NCBI GenBank assembly: GCA_023386965.1
Contig: JAEWIR010000011.1
Location: 1 to 47,519, forward strand
DNA: 47,519 nucleotides
From: Bacteroidota bacterium
Lineage (GTDB): Bacteria; Bacteroidota; Bacteroidia; Flavobacteriales; Weeksellaceae
Direction: 5' to 3'
Shown here piece after piece: positions 26,020 through 35,112 of the stretch. Below the pieces are notes generated by a model, which saw only the letters and a list, made by a program, of their open reading frames with translations, searched no databases and had not been told where the DNA came from. Within the stretch, counting starts at the first letter, position 1; the number at the start of each line of letters is the position of its first letter. The position numbers were made by a program, and so were the translations under genes.

Positions 26020-27177
26020 TTAGCGCGCTGGCAAATCGTACGTTTTGCCCGTCTTTTGGCTTACAGCCCGAATGACCTTTACACCGGCAAACAATCCGTC
26101 GCGCTTTTTCAGTGAGGTGCAGAGATCCATGGGCTGCACCGCCATCTGATCCAGTGCCACTACCTCGTCGCCTACCGAAGCCGTTTTTAGGAGTGGTCCC
26201 CAAAGTGAAGCGATTTTCAGCTTTTTACCGTCAGCTACGGTAGCTATATTTCTCTTTTCGGCATGCATCTGCTGGGGAGTAGCCAGCAAATGGACTTCTT
26301 TTCTGTCAAAATCAAAAATAGGGTTCAATTTTTCCATGATCTCATTCCCTATCTTACTGTCATTGTCTTTGGAGATGAAAACATAATCGTCATGACGGGA
26401 AAGCCCGGCAAAGGTCATCGGATTCTTCAGCCGTACGCGCATCAGGTTCTGATCATCATTCTTTCCAAACAAAGAATATGCAACAGTACCGCGTCCGGTC
26501 TCAGTTTCTGCAATCGCATCCTTCTTCTGCAGCTTCTTACGGTCTGCTTCAGCAAGATAGACGGCACCCGAGAAGCCACTGTCCAGAAGATAATTCACCC
26601 CTACCGAACCTGAGCCCTTGTGGTTAAAGTTGACAAAAGGAAGCAGCTGCCTGCTCTTGCTGTTCATAGGGAACAGTGTGTGCCTGCTGAAGTCCAGTTT
26701 GCTGCGGTCATTGGTTACGACAATGCGCTGCCTGCCAAAATCAATCTGTAGAGCCGACCTGGCAAATGAATTAGGTCCGATAATACCTTTAACGCCGAAA
26801 CATTTGGTAAGGATATTTTCTTCCGGATAATGGATGAAAGTCAAACCGTCAAAATCCAGACTGCCAATCCTGAACTGCTGACCGGTGATCATTCCCGCCT
26901 TAGCCTGGTTATTATTGGAGTCGAGAAGTTTGATGGAGGTGCCCGATGGGCTGGCGCTGCTTTCGCCAAAAAGCACATTTGCAGCTCCTGTATCAAACAG
27001 GAATCTTTCTGTGTTGCCCCTGTAAAGCACCTCAATAATAATAAAGCGGTTCTCATAGACAAAAGGAATTTCCTCATAGTAATGTTCCGCCGTAATTCTG
27101 CCGGAATTAAGTGAGGTTTGTGCACTTAGCGCAAACCATTGTAAAAAGACAAAAGAAAGGACAATAAAACGGCGCAT
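26020..27177 (-). CDS. Retropepsin-like aspartyl protease with PDZ-like C-terminus
   Basis: A 385-residue secreted protein. The signal peptide ends ALSAQ. Two aspartyl-protease motifs are visible, FDTGA with D62 and LDSGFSG with D199, so a single chain holds both catalytic aspartates. The C-terminal ~80 residues ('KTASVGDEVVALDQMAVQ') look like a PDZ domain. It follows the NamZ gene by 11 bp on the same strand, suggesting an envelope or cell-wall operon. Substrate unknown. Confidence 0.85.
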   Translation of the reverse strand: MRRFIVLSFVFLQWFALSAQTSLNSGRITAEHYYEEIPFVYENRFIIIEVLYRGNTERFLFDTGAANVLFGESSASPSGTSIKLLDSNNNQAKAGMITGQQFRIGSLDFDGLTFIHYPEENILTKCFGVKGIIGPNSFARSALQIDFGRQRIVVTNDRSKLDFSRHTLFPMNSKSRQLLPFVNFNHKGSGSVGVNYLLDSGFSGAVYLAEADRKKLQKKDAIAETETGRGTVAYSLFGKNDDQNLMRVRLKNPMTFAGLSRHDDYVFISKDNDSKIGNEIMEKLNPIFDFDRKEVHLLATPQQMHAEKRNIATVADGKKLKIASLWGPLLKTASVGDEVVALDQMAVQPMDLCTSLKKRDGLFAGVKVIRAVSQKTGKTYDLPAR

Positions 27178-27188
27178 AAACGGGAATT

Positions 27189-28376
27189 TTAATTGGGATA
27201 AAGAATATATCGGGTCCTGATTTTCTCAAATTCTGTCAGGCCCTCTTTCCAGCTTGCCCTGATTTCTTCTTCAGATTTTCCGGCAATAATCTGTTTCCGC
27301 AGTTCGTCTGTTCCGGCAAGCTTGTCAAAAAACAGATTTTTGAGGAAAAAATCCTGCTGCGTATTCCTGTATTCTTTGTGCGCCTTCAGCAGCCACGACA
27401 GATTGATCCGCCTTAAATCTTCTGCATTTCCTGATAAATCCTCACCGTAACAAAGCTTACCGTTCAGGAAAGGATCTTTGGCACCTTCAGTTGGCCGGGG
27501 CGTGAACTGATAAGGTAAATTTTTGGTCCAGGGCGAGCCATAGATTTGAAACGGCAATGCAGTACCACGACCCACGGAAACCTGGGTACCTTCAAAAAAA
27601 CAGAGACTGGGATATAGATTCACTGATTTATCATTGGGCAGGTTTGGCGAAGGTTTCTCCATCATACCGTAACGCTGGTACTTATGATACCCCTGCATAG
27701 GAATAACGGTGTATTTGGCCTGAACTCCGTTTTTCAGCCATTTTTCACTGTTTACCATATTTCCGTACTCACCCATGGTAAGTCCATATACCACCGGAAC
27801 CTTATGCATTCCCACAAAACTCGTGAATTTTTCCTTCAGCACCGGACCGTCGGTATAACCGTCGTGCGGGTTGGGCCTGTCCAGAACGATTACTTCCACA
27901 TTGTTTTCGGCACCGGCTTCCATAACGTAGGTAAGTGTGGAGATATACGTATAGAAGCGCACTCCCACATCCTGGATGTCAAAAAGGATAACGTCCAGAC
28001 CTTTCATCTGCTCGGGTGTAGGTTTTTTATTGTTACCGTACAGTGAAACGATCCGAATGCCGGTTCGGGCATCCACACCGCTTTTTACATGCTCGCCGGC
28101 GTCTGCTGTCCCGCGGAAGCCGTGTTCCGGCGCAAAGATGGACTTGATATTCACATCGTTCTTTACCAGGAAATCCACCAGGTGTGTACGGTCCTTCAGC
28201 AGACCAGTTTGGTTGGTTACGATACCTACATTTTTACTTTTCAGAAGTGGAAGATAAAGCTGAGGCCTGTCGGCAGCGGCCAGAAAACAGTCTGTCTTTT
28301 GGGCACTTATGGGGTTTATTGCTAAAAATATTAGGCAAATAAGAACTAAATCTCTAATTTTGGCAGCTAAAATCAT
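27189..28376 (-). CDS. DUF1343 / NamZ-like exo-beta-N-acetylmuramidase
   Basis: A 395-residue protein with a signal peptide (hydrophobic residues 8-24, ending ISAQ). It shows DUF1343 hallmarks: 'VGIVTNQTGLL', 'IFAPEHGFRG', 'FDIQDVGVRFYTY', 'VLDRPNP' and 'SVGRGT'. NamZ of this family releases terminal N-acetylmuramic acid from cell-wall glycans for recycling. The start at 28376 is the only one giving a proper signal peptide; the 74-codon upstream extension overlaps the divergent permease gene. The two start codons are four bases apart. Confidence 0.88.
   Translation of the reverse strand: MILAAKIRDLVLICLIFLAINPISAQKTDCFLAAADRPQLYLPLLKSKNVGIVTNQTGLLKDRTHLVDFLVKNDVNIKSIFAPEHGFRGTADAGEHVKSGVDARTGIRIVSLYGNNKKPTPEQMKGLDVILFDIQDVGVRFYTYISTLTYVMEAGAENNVEVIVLDRPNPHDGYTDGPVLKEKFTSFVGMHKVPVVYGLTMGEYGNMVNSEKWLKNGVQAKYTVIPMQGYHKYQRYGMMEKPSPNLPNDKSVNLYPSLCFFEGTQVSVGRGTALPFQIYGSPWTKNLPYQFTPRPTEGAKDPFLNGKLCYGEDLSGNAEDLRRINLSWLLKAHKEYRNTQQDFFLKNLFFDKLAGTDELRKQIIAGKSEEEIRASWKEGLTEFEKIRTRYILYPN
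28355..28362 (+). promoter_or_regulatory. Putative -7 element for the permease gene, inside namZ
   Basis: TAATTTTG fits TAnnTTTG and ends 18 bases before the TTG start at 28381, within the first codons of the divergent namZ gene. The -33 region is not convincing. Confidence 0.35.
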
Positions 28377-28380
28377 CTGC

Positions 28381-29610
28381 TTGAAGTTTCCGTTATATTT
28401 TTCCAAAAAAATAGCTTTTTCCAAAGATAACAAAAATAATCTCTCACGGATTATCATCTTTATCGGCAGGCTTTCTGTAGCGTTGGGAATCATAGTTTCG
28501 CTGCTCACAGTGTCAGTCGGATTCGGCTCCAAGGAAGCCATCAAACTGCGGATGGCCGACTTCAGCGGACATATCAACATAAAATCCAAACGTTCCAATT
28601 CTTCCTACGATTCCTCAGTTTTGGACAAAAATGGTCTTGACCTCAGGAAAATAAGGTCCAATCCCGATGTGGCTGCCGCACAGAACTATGTAAGCGCAAG
28701 CGGCATCCTCCGGAATGAGCATAACTTCGCCGGCGTGGTGATGAAGGGTATAGGAAAGGATTTTGACCACAACCGCTTCAGAAAATTCATCATTAGCGGC
28801 ACCACGCCACAGGTTACCGAAGATGGCTATAACAACGGTGTGGTGATTTCTGAGAAGATTGCCAATGACCTGCATTTAGGACTGAAAGACAGCATAGTTG
28901 CTATATTTTCCAAACAGAACCAACAGCCGCTGTACAGGAATTTTGAGGTGGTGGGAATTTACAAGACCGACATCAAGATGATTGATGACCAGTTTATCCT
29001 GGGCGACATCAATCATGCGCGCAAAATCCTGGATATGGAAAAGGATGATGTGGGCGGCATTGATATTTTCCTGAAAGATGTTGATGACATTGATATTGCA
29101 GCCCCCGAAATTGAACGCAGTGTGGGCCTGAAGAACTATACCGAGAAAGCCACCGAAAAATATCCGCAGATCGTAGACTGGATCAATATCTTCGACAATA
29201 ATATCGCTGTCATCATAGTCATAATGCTTATTGTGGTGATTATTAACATAGTTATGGTCTTGCTGATTCTGATCATTGAGCGTACCAACTCCATAGGTTT
29301 GCTTAAGACGCTGGGCGCCAGCAACGCTCAGATCCGGATGCTCTTTATTTACTACACCTTACTGATCATGGTACCGGGACTGGTGTTTGGAAATCTGATC
29401 GGTCTGGTTCTGCTGGGTCTTCAGAAAGTTTTCGGAGTTATAGAACTTAATCCGGAGAACTATTATATCAGTACGGTTCCGGTAGACCTTAATCCGCTGA
29501 TCCCATTGGTTATTTCGGCAGGAATCCTTTTGGTTTCGGCATTTGCTATGATCTTCCCCAGCTATCTGATCTCTAAGATATCGCCGGCCAGATCCATTAA
29601 ATACACATAA
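28381..29610 (+). CDS. FtsX-like ABC transporter permease (LolC/E-type)
   Basis: A 409-residue inner-membrane permease. One membrane helix is near residues 20-45 ('IGRLSVALGIIVSLLTVSVGF'), then a ~220-residue periplasmic MacB-like domain, then three helices (around 'IAVIIVIMLIVVIINIVMVLL', 'LLIMVPGLVFGNLIGLVLL' and 'LIPLVISAGILLVSAFAMIF'), the LolC/E/MacB topology. Such permeases move lipoproteins or other substrates to the outer membrane with an ATPase partner, which is not adjacent. TTG is chosen as start because 'LKFPLYFSKKIAFSKDN' aligns with the family N-terminus ('MKFPLYF...'). Confidence 0.85.
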   Translation: MKFPLYFSKKIAFSKDNKNNLSRIIIFIGRLSVALGIIVSLLTVSVGFGSKEAIKLRMADFSGHINIKSKRSNSSYDSSVLDKNGLDLRKIRSNPDVAAAQNYVSASGILRNEHNFAGVVMKGIGKDFDHNRFRKFIISGTTPQVTEDGYNNGVVISEKIANDLHLGLKDSIVAIFSKQNQQPLYRNFEVVGIYKTDIKMIDDQFILGDINHARKILDMEKDDVGGIDIFLKDVDDIDIAAPEIERSVGLKNYTEKATEKYPQIVDWINIFDNNIAVIIVIMLIVVIINIVMVLLILIIERTNSIGLLKTLGASNAQIRMLFIYYTLLIMVPGLVFGNLIGLVLLGLQKVFGVIELNPENYYISTVPVDLNPLIPLVISAGILLVSAFAMIFPSYLISKISPARSIKYT

Positions 29611-29624
29611 AAAAAAGTTCAGAT

Positions 29625-30608
29625 ATGAAATTTGTAAATAATATATTAGAAACCATTGGAAATACCCCTCTGGTAAAACTCAATAAAGTTTTGGGCGAAG
29701 ATTTCCCGGCTTTGGTATTGGCGAAAGTGGAAACCTTTAACCCCGGAAATTCCGTCAAGGACCGTATGGCCGTAAAGATGATTGAGGATGCGGAAAAAGA
29801 CGGCCGTCTGAAACCCGGCGGAACCATCGTGGAAGGAACTTCCGGAAACACAGGTATGGGACTGGCCCTGGCCGCCATTGTGAAAGGTTATAAATGTATT
29901 TTCGTGACCAACGACAAACAGTCGAAAGAAAAGTGCGACATCCTTCGCGCCGTAGGTGCAGAGGTGATTGTTTGCCCAACTGACGTGTCGCCGGACGATC
30001 CACGCTCCTACTACTCCGTTTCCAAAAGTTTGGCTGAGCAGACCGAAAATGGCTGGTATGTGAACCAATATGACAACCTTTCCAACCGCGAAACCCATTA
30101 CGAGCAAACAGCACCGGAAATCTGGGAACAGACCGAAGGTAAACTGACGCATTTTGTGGCTGGCGCCGGAACTGGTGGTACCGTTACGGGCTGCGGACGA
30201 TTTTTCAAGGAGCGCAACCCCAATATCCACATTACAGGGATTGATACCTACGGCTCCATCCTGAAGGAAATTCACGAAACCGGTGAAATCCATCCGGAAA
30301 ACGCCTATGCCTATATTACTGAAGGTATTGGTGAAGATATTCTGCCGGAAAATTACGACATGAGCGTCATCGACCATTTTGAAAAGGTAACAGACAAGGA
30401 CGGCGCCATCTACGCGCGGAAACTTGCTAAAGAAGAGGGTATTTTCTGCGGCTATTCTGCCGGAAGCGCCATCGCTGCACTGAAGCAGATGCAGGATAAG
30501 TTCACGAAAGACGACATCATTGTAGTGCTCCTGCACGATCACGGCTCCCGTTATGTAGGCAAGATCTATAACGACGACTGGATGAAACAGATGGGCTGGC
30601 TGGATTAA
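29625..30608 (+). CDS. PLP-dependent cystathionine beta-synthase-like / cysteine synthase
   Basis: A 327-residue fold-type II PLP enzyme. The Schiff-base lysine is K45 in 'NPGNSVKDRM'; phosphate binding is in 'EGTSGNTGMG' and 'GAGTGGTVTG'. The C-terminal 'GSRYVGKIYNDDWM' is typical of cystathionine beta-synthases, which argues for CBS over CysK, although the regulatory CBS-pair domains are absent. It would join serine and homocysteine (or sulfide). The gene follows the permease by 14 bp and is closed by a terminator. Confidence 0.88.
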   Translation: MKFVNNILETIGNTPLVKLNKVLGEDFPALVLAKVETFNPGNSVKDRMAVKMIEDAEKDGRLKPGGTIVEGTSGNTGMGLALAAIVKGYKCIFVTNDKQSKEKCDILRAVGAEVIVCPTDVSPDDPRSYYSVSKSLAEQTENGWYVNQYDNLSNRETHYEQTAPEIWEQTEGKLTHFVAGAGTGGTVTGCGRFFKERNPNIHITGIDTYGSILKEIHETGEIHPENAYAYITEGIGEDILPENYDMSVIDHFEKVTDKDGAIYARKLAKEEGIFCGYSAGSAIAALKQMQDKFTKDDIIVVLLHDHGSRYVGKIYNDDWMKQMGWLD

Positions 30609-30636
30609 TTTTTGCAGAAAGTAAGATTTCAAAATA

Positions 30637-30668
30637 AACCCCTTTGGCTTTTGCTGAAGGGGTTTTTT
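30637..30668 (+). terminator. Terminator after the CBS-like gene
   Basis: AACCCCTT pairs with AAGGGGTT across a T/G-rich loop, followed by six T. It lies 28 bases after the stop. Confidence 0.85.
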
Positions 30669-30716
30669 AATTTTATGGGGCGGGTAAATTAGCTGAAATA
30701 TTCAGACAGTTTGAGG

Positions 30717-31022
30717 CTATTCTTCTCCATTTCCGATAATAACACTGCGACTTTGCCGGTAGAAAAGGTTTCTTCTTTCTGCCTGCAGCATTTCAATCTG
30801 CTCCAGCAAATGGCTGATGACTTCCAGGCCGGGAAGGTTAACCTCCAGGTCATAATGCCAGTTTACAAAGCGTTCAAACGCAGGTAAATCGTCATAATAA
30901 AGGTATTTCACCTCATCTTCGGTTTCCGTTTTCAAAAGTCCGGATTCTTCAAGCTCATCAAAAAAGGTAATTTCTATATTGTAGAGCGTCACAAGCTCCT
31001 CACGTGATATTCTCTGGCTCAT
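30717..31022 (-). CDS. cbpM: CbpM-like chaperone modulator
   Basis: A 101-residue MerR-like helix-turn-helix protein ('ISREELVTLYNIEITFFDELEESGL') followed by a helical segment. It overlaps the CbpA-type DnaJ gene by 4 bp (ATGA), the arrangement in which CbpM binds the CbpA J-domain and blocks its co-chaperone activity. Function inferred from context and size. Confidence 0.8.
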   Translation of the reverse strand: MSQRISREELVTLYNIEITFFDELEESGLLKTETEDEVKYLYYDDLPAFERFVNWHYDLEVNLPGLEVISHLLEQIEMLQAERRNLFYRQSRSVIIGNGEE

Positions 31023-31942
31023 TTCCTAAGTTTTTGAAGTTCTGCAAACAGTTCTTTTTCCCGCGCCGTCAGATGTTTCGGCAGCTCAACATTGTAAGTG
31101 ACATACAGGTCGCCATACTGACCTTCTTTTTTGTAGACCGGAAATCCTTTACCTTTCAGCCGGGCTTTTGTACCGTTCTGGGTTTCGGGCTTAACCTTCA
31201 GGTTTACTTCACCGTCCAGGGTTTTCACCTTTACATCGCCTCCTAACATCGCTGTGTAAAGATCCACTTTCACCTCAGCACTCAGGTCATCACCGTTCCG
31301 TGTGAAGTGCGGGTCGTCGGCAATGGAGAAAGTGATGTAGAGGTCGCCGTTCGGTCCACCATTATACCCCGGGCTTCCGTGTCCGGCCAGCTTAATCTTC
31401 TGTCCGTCATGAACCCCGGCCGGAATGGTGATCCGGACTTTCTTGCCGTTAATGTCAAATGTTTGTTGGTGCGTTCGCGCCGCATCCCTTAAATGAAGCT
31501 GCAGTTCTGCCGAAATATCCTGACCTCTGAATTTCCCGGAGGCAGAGCCGCGTGCATTTCGGAAGCCTCCTCCCCCGCTGCCAAACATGCTCTGGAAGAA
31601 ATCTGAAAAATCTTCGCCATCGCCAAAATCGGCACCTGAAAATCCGCCGAAATCACCAGCGCCCTGCGTCTGCCTTTGCTGCCGCTGCTGTTGCTGTGCT
31701 CTTTCGTACTCTTCGCCATGCTGCCAGTGTTCGCCGTATTTATCATATTTGGAACGGTTCTCGGCATTGCTCAGGACTTCATTGGCCTCATTGATCTCCT
31801 TGAATTTTCTCTCGGCTTCTTTATCGCCCGGATTCACATCGGGATGATACTTGCGGGCCAGTTTTCGGTAGGCCTTCTTTACCTCCTCGGGCGTAGCTGT
31901 TTTGGCTATACCAAGTATTTTGTAGTAATCTATATATGCCAT
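31019..31942 (-). CDS. cbpA: CbpA-type DnaJ co-chaperone / curved DNA-binding protein
   Basis: A 307-residue type II J-protein. The J-domain spans 1-70 with HPD at 33-35 ('KYHPDVNPGDKEAERKF'). A Gly/Phe-rich stretch (about 95-130) and two C-terminal beta-sandwich domains follow; the cysteine-rich zinc finger of DnaJ is absent, marking it as CbpA-like. It stimulates DnaK ATPase. It is co-transcribed with cbpM and divergent from the symporter gene. Confidence 0.92.
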   Translation of the reverse strand: MAYIDYYKILGIAKTATPEEVKKAYRKLARKYHPDVNPGDKEAERKFKEINEANEVLSNAENRSKYDKYGEHWQHGEEYERAQQQQRQQRQTQGAGDFGGFSGADFGDGEDFSDFFQSMFGSGGGGFRNARGSASGKFRGQDISAELQLHLRDAARTHQQTFDINGKKVRITIPAGVHDGQKIKLAGHGSPGYNGGPNGDLYITFSIADDPHFTRNGDDLSAEVKVDLYTAMLGGDVKVKTLDGEVNLKVKPETQNGTKARLKGKGFPVYKKEGQYGDLYVTYNVELPKHLTAREKELFAELQKLRK

Positions 31943-31974
31943 TTCTCATCGCGCTTTCCTCAAAATTAAAGAAT

Positions 31975-32000
31975 TTGAAACATATTTTCCGTTAACTTTG
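31975..32000 (+). promoter_or_regulatory. Putative promoter of the dicarboxylate symporter gene
   Basis: TAACTTTG at 31993-32000 fits TAnnTTTG, with a TTG 15 bases upstream (31975-31977). It ends 13 bases before the ATG, so the leader would be short. Confidence 0.45.
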
Positions 32001-32013
32001 AAAAAAAGTCTTT

Positions 32014-33243
32014 ATGAATTCAGTGCTGAAAAACTATTCGGGCATTCTGCTCTTACTCGCAGGGATAATTGCCGGCAGCCTTTTGGGCATATTCTGGCCC
32101 GAAGCAGTTGAATATCTTAAGCCACTGGGCGATATTTTCCTGAACCTGCTATTTGTAAGTGTGGTGCCTCTTGTTTTTTTCGCAGTGGCCAACTCCATTG
32201 CGTCACTGGAGCAGCAGTCACGCTTTGGAAGAATCCTATTCAGCATGGCCGGCACTTTTCTTTTTACCATCCTTATCGCGGCTATTTTTACAGTTGCAGT
32301 GGTTTACTTTTTCCCCACCGAAGCGCTGCCTTCAACCGGCGAAGCGCTGCCTAAAGCTGACTCAGACGACAGCTGGAGCGACCGTTTGGTGCGCTTTTTC
32401 TCTGTGGGCGAATTTACAGAACTCTTTTCCAGGAGAAATATGCTCGCGCTGCTCATCTTTGCGGTTCTTACCGGCATGGCGGCACGCAAAAGTGGTGCGG
32501 CAGGTCAGCCGTTCAGTCTCTTTCTGGCTTCAGGTTACGAGGTGATGAAAGAACTTTTATTGATGGTGATGAAGGCTGCGCCCATCGGCTTGGGAGCCTA
32601 TTTCGCTTATCAGGTAGCCACAGTAGGCCCGCAGCTGTTCGGGTTCTATGCCAAGCCACTAGGTCTTTATTATGCTGCCGGTACGGTATACTTCATTGTC
32701 TTCTTCTCACTCTATGCTTTTATGGCCAAGGGTACTGACGGTATCCGGAAATTCTGGAAGAACAATATTTATCCGGGTCTTACCGCGATTTCCACCTGCA
32801 GCAGTTTTGCAACGATGCCGGCTAATCTGCAGGCCGCATCAAGGATAGGCGTACCTTCTACCATAGCGAATATCGTGATCCCACTGGGCAGCACCCTGCA
32901 CAAAGACGGTTCGTCCATGTCGTCCATCATCAAGATTTATGTGGCTTTCCTGATTATCGGGGAAGATTTTTTTGACCCCATTAACCTGCTTTTAGCTTTG
33001 GGAATCACTGTCTTTGTAAGCATTGTAGCCGGAGGGATACCCAATGGAGGATATGTAGGCGAGATGCTGATGATTTCGGTTTACCAGCTGCCGGTAGAAG
33101 CCATTCCCGCTGTTATGATTTTGGGCACTTTGGTTGATCCTTTGGCTACGCTGTTAAATTCAACCGGCGATACGGTGGCCTCCATGCTGGTAACCCGAAT
33201 TTCAGGTGAGAAATTTTCTGAAGGTCAGGAATTACTTCTTTAA
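32014..33243 (+). CDS. Dicarboxylate/amino acid:cation symporter (DAACS)
   Basis: A 409-residue inner-membrane carrier with about eight membrane helices and two re-entrant loops. The serine-rich loop 'STCSSFATMPANL' and the motif 'LVDPLATLLNSTGD' are diagnostic of the glutamate/C4-dicarboxylate:Na+/H+ symporter family. A hydrophilic insertion around residues 100-125 is typical of Bacteroidetes members. Substrate not resolvable. Confidence 0.92.
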   Translation: MNSVLKNYSGILLLLAGIIAGSLLGIFWPEAVEYLKPLGDIFLNLLFVSVVPLVFFAVANSIASLEQQSRFGRILFSMAGTFLFTILIAAIFTVAVVYFFPTEALPSTGEALPKADSDDSWSDRLVRFFSVGEFTELFSRRNMLALLIFAVLTGMAARKSGAAGQPFSLFLASGYEVMKELLLMVMKAAPIGLGAYFAYQVATVGPQLFGFYAKPLGLYYAAGTVYFIVFFSLYAFMAKGTDGIRKFWKNNIYPGLTAISTCSSFATMPANLQAASRIGVPSTIANIVIPLGSTLHKDGSSMSSIIKIYVAFLIIGEDFFDPINLLLALGITVFVSIVAGGIPNGGYVGEMLMISVYQLPVEAIPAVMILGTLVDPLATLLNSTGDTVASMLVTRISGEKFSEGQELLL

Positions 33244-33322
33244 CCTGAAACGGATTATGGAATAATTTTTGGGTGTCGGTGCGGAACCGTAAATTGAACC
33301 TTATTACACAAAAATATTTTTT

Positions 33323-34840
33323 ATGCAGATAGACATTAGACCACTGGCAATTGAAGACTATGACGAGCTTCGAGAAACCATGCAGAAAGCTTATCCAACC
33401 ATGTCCGAAAGTATCTGGTCCAAAAAGAGCATACAGAAGTTGCTGCGCATCTTCCCGGACGGCCAGATCTGCATCACCGTAGACGGTAAAATAGCGGCAG
33501 TATCCCTGGCGCTGATCGTACAGTATAAAATGTTCGGCGACGATCATACTTATAAAGAAATTACAGGCAACTATACATTCAACACCCACTCGGATACGGG
33601 TGATGTGCTATACGGAATTGAAGTCTTTGTAGATCCTGAATACCGTAAACTCAGGCTTGCACGCCGTTTATATGATGCACGCAAGGAGCTCTGTGAAACC
33701 CGGAACCTGAAATCCATTATGGTGGGCGGAAGAATCCCGAACTACCACCTGCACAGTGCCGAACTTTCGCCGCGTGAGTACATTCAGAAAGTTCGGAATA
33801 AGGAAATCTATGATCCTGTACTGAGTTTTCAGCTGGCCAATAACTTTCTGCCCGTACGGATTCTGAAAAACTACCTGCCGGAAGACCTCCATTCCAAGGA
33901 AAATGCCGTGCTGCTGCAGTGGAACAATATCTATTACAGCAACAAGCCCAATACCATGCAGGATTCCGTTATCCGTCTGGGCCTTGTTCAGTGGCAGATG
34001 AGGCATTTCAAGACCATTGATGCCTTCTACGAGCAGATCGAATTCTTTGTGAATGTGATGGCCGATTACAAGTCCGATTTCATAATGTTTCCTGAACTCT
34101 TTAACACACCTCTTCTGGCACCGTTCAACCACCTGTCGGAAAGGGAAAGTATGCTTAAACTGGCGGAACTTACTGAGGAAATCAAGAACAAGATCTCGGA
34201 GCTGGCCATTGGCTACAACATCAACATCATCGCGGGCTCCATGCCTATTGTGGAGAATGATGACCTATACAATGTCAGCTATCTCCTGCACCGGGACGGT
34301 AAGATAGACGAGCACCGGAAAATCCACATTACACCTAATGAAAAGAAATTTTACGGGATGAAAGGGGGTAATGAGATCAAGGTGATAGACACCGACTGCG
34401 GAAAGGTAGGTCTGGTCATTTGCTATGACGTGGAATTCCCGGAGCTGCCCCGAATCCTGGCCGATCAGGGAATGAAAATTCTTTTCGTACCCTATCTTAC
34501 AGACACTCAAAATGCGTATACAAGGGTGAGGCACTGTGCCGCAGCCAGAGCCATTGAAAATGAATGCTACGTGGCTATAGCGGGTTGTGTAGGCAACCTG
34601 CCGGGGGTAAACAATATGGACATACAGTTTGGTCAGGCGGCCGTCTTTACGCCTTCCGACTTTGCTTTTCCGTCCAATGCCATTAAGGGAGAAGCCACTC
34701 CGAATACAGAAACCACTCTGATCGTAGATGTAGACCTGAATTTATTGAAGGAACTTCACCACTATGGCGCCGTACGGACCATGAGCGACCGACGAACCGA
34801 TCTTTATGACACGGTGAATCTAAAGGGTGAGACGGAATAA
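33323..34840 (+). CDS. GNAT acetyltransferase-carbon-nitrogen hydrolase fusion
   Basis: A 505-residue fusion. Residues ~1-150 are a GNAT N-acyltransferase ('IEVFVDPEYRKLRLARRLYDAR'); residues ~215-495 are a nitrilase-superfamily amidohydrolase with the full triad E258 (FPELF), K333 (HRKIHITP) and C367 (VICYDVEFPE). Such fusions are widespread in bacteria but their paired reaction is unknown; they may acylate an amine and hydrolyse an amide in one pathway. Cytoplasmic, no signal peptide. The gene stands alone. Confidence 0.9.
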   Translation: MQIDIRPLAIEDYDELRETMQKAYPTMSESIWSKKSIQKLLRIFPDGQICITVDGKIAAVSLALIVQYKMFGDDHTYKEITGNYTFNTHSDTGDVLYGIEVFVDPEYRKLRLARRLYDARKELCETRNLKSIMVGGRIPNYHLHSAELSPREYIQKVRNKEIYDPVLSFQLANNFLPVRILKNYLPEDLHSKENAVLLQWNNIYYSNKPNTMQDSVIRLGLVQWQMRHFKTIDAFYEQIEFFVNVMADYKSDFIMFPELFNTPLLAPFNHLSERESMLKLAELTEEIKNKISELAIGYNINIIAGSMPIVENDDLYNVSYLLHRDGKIDEHRKIHITPNEKKFYGMKGGNEIKVIDTDCGKVGLVICYDVEFPELPRILADQGMKILFVPYLTDTQNAYTRVRHCAAARAIENECYVAIAGCVGNLPGVNNMDIQFGQAAVFTPSDFAFPSNAIKGEATPNTETTLIVDVDLNLLKELHHYGAVRTMSDRRTDLYDTVNLKGETE

Positions 34841-34991
34841 CTGAAAGAACCGGTGTATTTCGGCTTCTGCCTGTTTTTCGGCATGAGCGGCAGCTAAAAC
34901 TTTGTATCCATCTTCCAGGAATACAAGTCCAATTAAGAATGAGGCGAATTATTGTTACTCCCGATTTAACTGGATTATTCTTATGAATTAT

Positions 34992-35030
34992 AAAAAAAGG
35001 CTGTCTCACCAGTGGTGAAACAGCCATTTT
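34992..35030. terminator. Bidirectional terminator between the fusion gene and pepN-like gene
   Basis: GGCTGT-TCACC pairs with GGTGA-ACAGCC over a short AGT loop, flanked by A7 on the left and TTTT on the right, so it can stop transcripts from both sides. It serves the convergent genes ending at 34840 and 35113. The rest of this 272-base gap shows nothing else. Confidence 0.8.
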
Positions 35031-35112
35031 ATCATTTCGGAACGATCTCAACGGTAGGGATTTCTGCCGAATTTCATACGAACAAGTGAGCGTCCTGTAC
35101 GGATAAGGACCT

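Noticed and set aside
29646..30632. 328-codon minus-strand ORF
   Set aside because: Antisense shadow of the PLP enzyme, which has all expected motifs.
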